The position numbers and the translations under genes are program-made. From an uncultured Clostridia bacterium (lineage in GTDB: Bacteria; Bacillota; Clostridia; Oscillospirales; Ruminococcaceae): 49,886 nt of DNA. Shown piece after piece: positions 45,085 through 49,886 of this stretch. The stretch is from positions 1 to 49,886 of the forward strand of contig CANQXX010000011.1 in assembly GCA_947627905.1 (NCBI GenBank), given 5' to 3'. The notes under the pieces were generated by a model. The model saw nothing but the letters and a program-made list of their open reading frames with translations. It was not told where the DNA came from and searched no databases. The number at the start of each line of letters is the position of its first letter. Position 1 is the first letter of the stretch.

Positions 45085-45676
45085 CCGGTTTCTTTTCCTT
45101 TCTGTGATCTTCAACAAATTTTTCGGTGATCACTATATCGGCAGGAATGTCAAATTTTCCATGCGGAAGAGATATTTCCATAAATCCGGAATAGCAAATC
45201 CCTACTTTGAGAATATCTTCATGCGCAGCAAAAAATCGGTCATAAAAACCTTTGCCATAGCCAAGGCGATAACCTTGCCTATCATATGAAAGAGCGGGAA
45301 CTATGCATATTTCTCCGTCAAAAGAGCGCATTTCACTGCATTTTTCAGGATCCGGTTCTGATATGCCAAAATATCCTCTTTTTAAATCATCAAAAGAATG
45401 TATCTCATGGAACGTCATATTTCCGTTCTTGTCAATGCTTCTGGGAACGGCAACTGTTTTGCCGTCATCAAAAGCCTGCCTTATAAGACAAAGCGTATCG
45501 GCCTCTTCCGCCGTGGAAACGTAAGTAAGGACAAGGCTGCATGACCGATATTCCGGCAGAGAAATAATTTTTCTGAAAATATGTTCGTCCGAAATTTTTT
45601 TCTCTTCGGGCAGCATTGCCGAACGTAAAGCCTTATACTTTTTGCGGAGGATATTTTTTTCTTCTGTTACGGACAT
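45074..45676 (-). CDS. 5-formyltetrahydrofolate cyclo-ligase
   Basis: 200 residues. ATP/folate motifs RKKYKALR near the N terminus, VPALSYDRQGYRLGYGKGFYDR (the classic P-loop-like segment) and late DIPADIVITE. It converts 5-formyl-THF to 5,10-methenyl-THF, which links functionally with FolD in this window. ATG overlaps the DJ-1 gene end by 10 bases. Confidence 0.95.
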   Translation of the reverse strand: MSVTEEKNILRKKYKALRSAMLPEEKKISDEHIFRKIISLPEYRSCSLVLTYVSTAEEADTLCLIRQAFDDGKTVAVPRSIDKNGNMTFHEIHSFDDLKRGYFGISEPDPEKCSEMRSFDGEICIVPALSYDRQGYRLGYGKGFYDRFFAAHEDILKVGICYSGFMEISLPHGKFDIPADIVITEKFVEDHRKEKKPDDK

Positions 45677-46209
45677 AGAATAGCCTCTTTGAGTTTATCA
45701 CTGCGCTCTTTTGAAATAAGAGCCTCTACAAGTTTTAAGCCGAACTCAACGGCAACTCCTGCTCCTCTTGCAGTAACAATATTTCCGTCAATGACCGCAG
45801 GGACATCAAGTACTTCTGCGCCTGTCAGCTCACTTTCATATCCTGTATAGCAGACGGCTTTTTTGCCTTTCAGCAAACCTTTGTGTCCAAGTATTGAAGG
45901 AGCCGCACATATTGCTCCTATAAGGATATTCTTTTTTGCGCAATAATCTATAGCTGCCTGAACTGCTTCTGACTTTTCAAGATTGACCGTTCCGGGCATA
46001 CCCCCGGGAAGAACGATCATTTCAAGGTCGCTGTTCAGTTCGATAAGCAGGTCTTCGGTATCAGTAAAAAAAGTAACATTGTGAGAACTTTTAATGATAC
46101 TGTCACCGATCCCTACGGTGTAAACTTCCTTTCCGCACCTTCTAAGAAGGTCGATAGGAGCTATCGCTTCGGTTTCCTCAAAGCCTTGCGCAAGAAAAAC
46201 ATAGATCAT
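45667..46209 (-). CDS. DJ-1/PfpI family protein
   Basis: 180 residues. The nucleophile elbow is AICAAPSIL with the conserved Cys (about residue 100), the oxyanion/glutamate region is GFEETEAIAPIDLLRRCG, and LPGGMPG is present. DJ-1 family members act in glyoxal/protein-repair or oxidative sensing; the exact activity is not evident. Middle of the tmk operon. Confidence 0.93.
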   Translation of the reverse strand: MIYVFLAQGFEETEAIAPIDLLRRCGKEVYTVGIGDSIIKSSHNVTFFTDTEDLLIELNSDLEMIVLPGGMPGTVNLEKSEAVQAAIDYCAKKNILIGAICAAPSILGHKGLLKGKKAVCYTGYESELTGAEVLDVPAVIDGNIVTARGAGVAVEFGLKLVEALISKERSDKLKEAILCP

Positions 46210-46228
46210 GTTAATTCCTCCTTGATAT

Positions 46229-47110
46229 TTATTTGAACGTTACAACATTTTTTTGCAGCATAAACGCAGGATGATAAGAATGTTTTGACTTTCTCAGTCC
46301 CTCTAATCCAAGATCCTCCTCACGGTTTATATAAGTATAACCATTTGCCGCTGATTTTGCAAACTCATTGTTTATGGCGGCATACGCTCCTTGAATATCT
46401 GCATTTGCCTTTTCTATATGGATATCAAATGTGTCGGAATTTATTCCGTCGCCTATGGTAAAGGCTTCAAGCCTTCCGTCAACCGTAATGACACCGCCTT
46501 TAAGCTCAAGCTCCCCGAAACAGGTCATAAAAGTATTTATTGCAAACTGTTCAGCAACTCTGGATTCATCATCGTAAGCATTGTCAAGATTATAGCTTTT
46601 TGCAGCAAACTCAATACATTCATCAAAATCCTTTTCGGTCATATCATGATATTCCCAGTTGTTTTCATGAAATCTTGCCAGATGATTGCGCTTCTGATGA
46701 TATTTTTTACCTGAAAGCGTCTGTAACTTTTCAGCTTCATATATATAATCAGAATCCGCTTCATCACAGGAGACTGTATACATATCCGGAAACAGTTCTT
46801 CAAAAAGTGCAAGTTTATCATTTGTTACCGAGCTGACTATCAAAGGAGAATTTTCTTCTTCTGCTTCTTTTTTCAGCGTAAGGAAAAGATCCTTGTAATC
46901 TCCCCTGCCTGCCGGAAATGTAAATCTCATGCCATATTTTCTCGAACAGGAAATGTAAAAATCCTTATAACGGCATATCTGTGTTTCATAAAGTCTGTGC
47001 CACGCAAGATTATTGGAAAAATTATATTCACAGCCCCTGAAATCTGATAATTTCAGCAGTTCATTTATCCATTGTCTGTCGGAAAGCTCAATTATTTTAA
47101 AATCAAGCAT
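46229..47110 (-). CDS. DUF2156 (LPG-synthase-like GNAT) protein
   Basis: 293 residues, two GNAT-like halves. Typical features are the N-terminal YNFSNNLAWH and the C-terminal YTYINREEDLGLEGLRKSKHSYHPAFM. The family is related to the C-terminal domain of lysyl-phosphatidylglycerol synthase, but this soluble form has no membrane part and its acceptor is unknown. 8 bases after tmk. Confidence 0.9.
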   Translation of the reverse strand: MLDFKIIELSDRQWINELLKLSDFRGCEYNFSNNLAWHRLYETQICRYKDFYISCSRKYGMRFTFPAGRGDYKDLFLTLKKEAEEENSPLIVSSVTNDKLALFEELFPDMYTVSCDEADSDYIYEAEKLQTLSGKKYHQKRNHLARFHENNWEYHDMTEKDFDECIEFAAKSYNLDNAYDDESRVAEQFAINTFMTCFGELELKGGVITVDGRLEAFTIGDGINSDTFDIHIEKANADIQGAYAAINNEFAKSAANGYTYINREEDLGLEGLRKSKHSYHPAFMLQKNVVTFK

Positions 47111-47118
47111 TGCTTTTA

Positions 47119-47781
47119 TCAGTCCTCTATTTGTTTTAACAATTCTAAAATTTCATTGCTTATAGTTTCTATAGGGAGAGGTTTGCCGTCCTTACTGCAT
47201 GGAACGATCTTCCAGTCGAGCTTGTCCGCCGCATATAAAGCGGATCTGCGGCAGGCTTTCAGATATTCTACATTTGATTCGTGTATATCCTTGCGGCTCT
47301 CATCGCCGTGATAGCGCTCAGACATCAGCTTCTGGGAAATTTCCACAGGCATATCAAGGAAAATGACCATATCCGGCTCAGGAAGCCCGAGCTTGCCGTA
47401 TTCATAATCATTTAGCCATTCAAGGTAGCTGTCCCACTGTTCTTCCGGAAGTTTTACCATCTGGTGTATTGCATTTGACGAAACATACCTGCTTGCAAAT
47501 ATCAGATCGCCTTGTCTGTAGTTTTTCTCCCAGAACATTTTATAGCTTGCATACCTGTCCACCGCATAGAAGCTGGACGCGGCGTAAGCATTTACTCCGT
47601 CTGCACTTCCGGATATCTCTCCGTTAAGATACATTTTTACAAGCGCCGAAGAGGGATTATCATAATCCGGAAAACTTATCGCCTTTACATTGTAGGATCC
47701 GGACAGCTTTTTTCCTATAATTTCAAACTGAGTGGTCTTTCCGCTGCCGTCAAGACCGTCCAGAACTATTAATTTTCCCAT
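47119..47781 (-). CDS. tmk: Thymidylate kinase
   Basis: 220 residues. Walker A DGLDGSGKTTQ near the N terminus, ASRYVSSNAIHQM (substrate site, Arg kept) and a LID-like RYHGDESRKD. It makes dTDP from dTMP. ATG at 47781 follows GGGAG; the reading to 47799 is rejected. First gene of a ten-gene run ending with the DUF2344 gene. Confidence 0.95.
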   Translation of the reverse strand: MGKLIVLDGLDGSGKTTQFEIIGKKLSGSYNVKAISFPDYDNPSSALVKMYLNGEISGSADGVNAYAASSFYAVDRYASYKMFWEKNYRQGDLIFASRYVSSNAIHQMVKLPEEQWDSYLEWLNDYEYGKLGLPEPDMVIFLDMPVEISQKLMSERYHGDESRKDIHESNVEYLKACRRSALYAADKLDWKIVPCSKDGKPLPIETISNEILELLKQIED

Positions 47782-47814
47782 TGTTTTACTCCCGATCAAA
47801 TTTTACTGTTATAT

Positions 47815-47843
47815 ATTATACCATTAAAATCTGATTTAGTCAA
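47815..47843 (-). promoter_or_regulatory. Sigma-A promoter of the tmk operon
   Basis: TTGACT (47843-47838), 17-base spacer and perfect TATAAT (47820-47815) on the minus strand, about 35 bases before tmk. Confidence 0.88.
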
Positions 47844-47865
47844 TATTGAACTTTTTCTGAGCACA

Positions 47866-47898
47866 AAAATGCTGCCGTGATCTACACGACAGCATTTT
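47866..47898 (-). terminator. Terminator of the cysteine-rich protein gene
   Basis: Stem AAAATGCTG/CAGCATTTT with one mismatch and a further CGTG/CACG, loop of 5, and a T run on the minus strand, 37 bases after the stop. Confidence 0.88.
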
Positions 47899-47934
47899 AT
47901 TCTGCATGAAAATATAGCTTTTGATGCTTACAGT

Positions 47935-48792
47935 TCAATCTGATTTGCAGTCACAGGAATTATTATCGTCATTGTTTCCGGCGTCGCAGCAGCCGCACTT
48001 GCAGTTGTCGTTTCCGCTTGGACGCGGGAAGAACTGATCTGTAGGAAATTCGATCCTGTCAAATATCTCGCACGGAGCTTCCGACGAAGCGGACGATGAG
48101 CAGTCCTTGCATGGTATGCAGTAATCATATGCAGGAACGATCATTGATACCGGACGTGAAAGCTGTACGATAGAGAACAGTCCCACCGATATAGCCAGAG
48201 TTCTTTCCAGACCGGGCTTATTGCACGGATTAGGACAGCAGCAGTTCTGCGGACCGGGGTTAGGGTCTGTTGTGCATGGAACGCAGATGAGTTTTGCTTC
48301 CAGAGCTACAGGATCAACTATCTGAATGGTAGCTTTCGGCATTGAAGTAGTCGAATTTGAGCCCTTTTCGCAGGAGCAGCAGTCCTCTTCAGTCGGGAAT
48401 ACAAAATCCTGATCGCTTGAGAAAACTTTAGCATTTCCCTCTCCGCCGTAAAGGATAACTCTCTTGTTCCACAGCGCTGTTCCGCAGAGGAGAGTTCCCA
48501 TTGTGGGCTGGCAGAAGGTCTTTGCATACGCTTCCGCAGTAACTTTGAATCTGTAAGTAATATCCACCGAGTAATATCCCGATTTAAATGGAACGGCATC
48601 GACCGAAATGCAGACTGTATCAACTTCGATACAACGAGGCTTTACTATGTTCATATCGTCCGTGATCTCTGCCGAGTCTTCGCACAATGTGACCGGAAGC
48701 TCATAGATGCAGTCGCGGTCAGAGCAGCTGTCAAAGATGCGCTGAACCTCTATGCAAACCGCTTCCTTGAAGCAGTTGTTTTTATCGCTCAT
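47935..48792 (-). CDS. Cysteine-rich conserved clostridial protein, 285 aa
   Basis: 28 cysteines in 285 residues, among them CC, CSC, CCC, CKC and CDC groups. The N terminus (IEVQRIFDSCSDRDC) and the middle (VDAVPFKSGYYSVDITYRF, RVILYGGEGNAKVFSS, KATIQIVDPVALEAKLI) match, from memory, a conserved uncharacterised clostridial family whose members usually start VYDSCRDKDC. No signal peptide, membrane segment or known enzyme motif. High Cys content and the company of sporulation genes hint at a spore-layer protein, but this is inference. ATG follows AGGAGG. Own terminator and dyad-containing upstream region. Confidence 0.85.
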   Translation of the reverse strand: MSDKNNCFKEAVCIEVQRIFDSCSDRDCIYELPVTLCEDSAEITDDMNIVKPRCIEVDTVCISVDAVPFKSGYYSVDITYRFKVTAEAYAKTFCQPTMGTLLCGTALWNKRVILYGGEGNAKVFSSDQDFVFPTEEDCCSCEKGSNSTTSMPKATIQIVDPVALEAKLICVPCTTDPNPGPQNCCCPNPCNKPGLERTLAISVGLFSIVQLSRPVSMIVPAYDYCIPCKDCSSSASSEAPCEIFDRIEFPTDQFFPRPSGNDNCKCGCCDAGNNDDNNSCDCKSD

Positions 48793-48819
48793 ATAGATCC
48801 TCCTATGAATAAATTAAAG

Positions 48820-48856
48820 TATTGAAACTTCAATATATACTATTCACAGGAGCGGT
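48820..48856 (-). promoter_or_regulatory. Dyad and possible sigma-K-like promoter before the cysteine-rich gene
   Basis: A 7-bp perfect dyad TATTGAA-AC-TTCAATA spans 48820-48835. Just upstream on the minus strand is AATAGTATA, one mismatch from the sigma-K -10 CATAnnnTA, with an AC 17 bases before it. No good sigma-A pair is visible. Short elements such as these occur by chance, so the assignment is weak. Confidence 0.35.
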
Positions 48857-48870
48857 AAAAAGTTACAAAG

Positions 48871-49209
48871 TTATGTGTTTTTATCTGTCTGGTGGAACTC
48901 TTTCAGGTTGCCTATCTTCTCGTTCCGCTCGTCAAGGACCTTTTCAACGTCTGTCCATTCAAGTCCCTGATTTACCGCCAATACCATTATATGATAAAGC
49001 AGATCGTTTATTTCGTTCATAAGCTCGTCATTGTCGCCGTTTTTGGCGGCAATTATCGTTTCAGCGGCTTCCTCCCCGACTTTTTTGCAAATTTTGTCAA
49101 CACCCTTTTCAAACAGATAGCAGGTATAGGATTTTTCGGGAGCTTCTCCCCTGTCGAACGCCGTCTTTCGGGCTTTTATAACTTCAAAAATTTCCTGGTA
49201 AACTGTCAT
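48871..49209 (-). CDS. hisE: Phosphoribosyl-ATP pyrophosphohydrolase
   Basis: 112 residues, MazG-like all-alpha fold. Motifs SYTCYLFEKGVDKICKKVGEEAAETIIAAKNG and ENDLLYH-type (EINDLLYHIMVL) carry the metal-binding Glu and Asp residues. Second step of histidine synthesis. Not fused to HisI. ATG follows AAAGGAG. Terminal gene of the his segment. Confidence 0.95.
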   Translation of the reverse strand: MTVYQEIFEVIKARKTAFDRGEAPEKSYTCYLFEKGVDKICKKVGEEAAETIIAAKNGDNDELMNEINDLLYHIMVLAVNQGLEWTDVEKVLDERNEKIGNLKEFHQTDKNT

Positions 49210-49223
49210 TTTACGATCTCCTT

Positions 49224-49421
49224 TTATAAATTTTTTGTATAATCACTTTGGTTTCCGTTCCAAAGACATATTACGCATTTTCCGTTTTTGAAAATATGAT
49301 TACAATTTTCATACCCATATAAACGATGAGCACATTCCGGACATAACTCTTTCATCTTTGATTTTGATCTCAGGAACTCACTGCCGCATTCAACACAGGT
49401 ACCGATCTTATCATCGCTCAT
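49224..49421 (-). CDS. Small zinc-ribbon protein, 65 aa, between hisI and hisE
   Basis: Cys pairs CVEC (residues 9-12), CPEC and CVIC, plus Cys-Asn-His, suggest a zinc ribbon or paired knuckle. I know no family name for it. A weak site AAAAAGGA lies about 12 bases before the ATG. It interrupts hisI-hisE with gaps of 78 and 14 bases, and may be a passenger or a regulator. Confidence 0.72.
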   Translation of the reverse strand: MSDDKIGTCVECGSEFLRSKSKMKELCPECAHRLYGYENCNHIFKNGKCVICLWNGNQSDYTKNL

Positions 49422-49499
49422 TTTTGTCAGCGTCCTTTTTAATTATTTGTTATGTTGTCAACATTTTCACAATAAATGAAAATTTACAACAATTTCAGT

Positions 49500-49853
49500 T
49501 CACCTATCGTATAAACCTTTATTATACATTTCATTGAAAAAGCAGCTGTATGAACCCGTATGACACGCCACACCCGTTTGTTTCACATTCAGAAGCAGAG
49601 TATCGTTATCGCAGTCGCTGTATATAGAAACGACCTCCTGCAAATGTCCCGAAGTCGCCCCCTTGTTCCAAAGTTCCTTACGGGAACGGCTCCAGTACCA
49701 TGTGTAACCTGTTTCCAAAGTTTTTTTCAGGCTCTCGCGGTTCATATAAGCAAGCATAAGTACGGTTTTCGTATCCACATCGAAAGCTATCGCGGGGATA
49801 AGTTCCGATTTCACAAAATATTTATCTAAGTCGTTAATGTCGATTTTTAACAT
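49500..49853 (-). CDS. hisI: Phosphoribosyl-AMP cyclohydrolase
   Basis: 117 residues. Motifs [17 protein letters not shown], metal-binding DCDNDTLL and the Cys residues in [12 protein letters not shown] are complete. Third step of histidine synthesis. ATG at 49853 follows AGGAGG; the reading to 49874 starts upstream of it. The preceding his gene (probably hisF) is beyond the window end and only about 30 bases of upstream sequence remain. Confidence 0.95.
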   Translation of the reverse strand: MLKIDINDLDKYFVKSELIPAIAFDVDTKTVLMLAYMNRESLKKTLETGYTWYWSRSRKELWNKGATSGHLQEVVSIYSDCDNDTLLLNVKQTGVACHTGSYSCFFNEMYNKGLYDR

Positions 49854-49886
49854 AATTCCTCCTGTTAAGTCCACAAGGATGTAATA

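Noticed and set aside
49422-49499. TTGACA within TGTTG-A-CAACA as promoter of the zinc-ribbon gene
   Set aside because: No acceptable -10 lies 16-18 bases downstream; the stretch is better read as part of a hairpin after hisI.
1-49886. CRISPR array, insertion sequences, toxin-antitoxin or defence genes
   Set aside because: No regularly spaced repeats, transposase motifs or small antitoxin-toxin pairs are visible on either strand.

Overview
The window is a gene-dense, AT-rich stretch of chromosome from a Gram-positive, spore-forming clostridium, most likely of the Ruminococcaceae/Oscillospiraceae type. The reasons are consensus sigma-A promoters (TTGACA-N17-TATAAT), strong AGGAGG ribosome binding sites, frequent TTG starts, sporulation genes (spoIVB, yqfC, yqfD, ylbJ, a SpoIVFB-like M50 protease) and clustering typical of Firmicutes. 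This assignment is inferred from gene content and was not tested by a search. Most genes lie on the minus strand. I see no insertion sequence, prophage or CRISPR array. No gap between genes exceeds about 260 bases.

Layout, left to right. 1-3.4 kb: tRNA-Val(UAC), the sporulation signalling protease SpoIVB, and on the plus strand an unidentified membrane protein and a LacI-family repressor. 3.4-9 kb (minus): hslO, a methyltransferase and the TrpR-like yerC; lysA and ysxC; rplU-rpmA with a structured leader; a HAD phosphatase. 9-17 kb (minus): mutS2, then the conserved cluster yqfC-yqfD-phoH-ybeY-dgkA-era-yqzL-recO. 17-18.3 kb (plus): ylbJ behind a sigma-E-like promoter and a small Cys-containing protein. 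18.3-24.5 kb (minus): two M16 peptidase homologues, lgt, folD and a penicillin-binding protein. 24.6-25.7 kb (plus): a Xer-type tyrosine recombinase. 25.7-27.6 kb (minus): an adaptor plus FtsX/MacB-type permease pair without an ATPase. 27.7-33.7 kb (minus): the protein quality-control block lon and tig-clpP-clpX. 33.7-39 kb (minus): rplS-lepB-rbgA-rnhB-yraN-thrC-metallophosphoesterase. 39-47.8 kb (minus): tmk, a DUF2156 protein, a DJ-1-like protein, 5-FTHF cyclo-ligase, mltG, a U32 protease, a small membrane protein with an M50 protease, and two radical-SAM-associated genes. 47.9-49.9 kb (minus): a very cysteine-rich protein, hisE, a small zinc-ribbon gene and hisI.

The genes are mostly housekeeping: ribosome assembly (era, rbgA, ysxC, ybeY, rplS, rplU, rpmA), proteolysis (lon, clpXP, tig, hslO), DNA repair (mutS2, recO, xer), envelope work (lgt, lepB, PBP, mltG, dgkA) and amino-acid synthesis (lysA, thrC, hisI, hisE). 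SpoIVB and the SpoIVFB-like protease are both present, so the sigma-K activation checkpoint may be encoded here at two loci.

The least ordinary signals are regulatory or architectural: two interlocking perfect 9-bp inverted repeats forming a possible pseudoknot between tig and clpP; the PBP ribosome binding site buried in a perfect 13-bp hairpin after folD; the ATPase-less transporter pair with a shortened adaptor; a minimal SpoIVFA-position protein; L27 without the usual Firmicutes leader and without prp; and a protein with about 10 percent cysteine. I did not find a convincing wholly new multi-gene defence or biosynthetic system.
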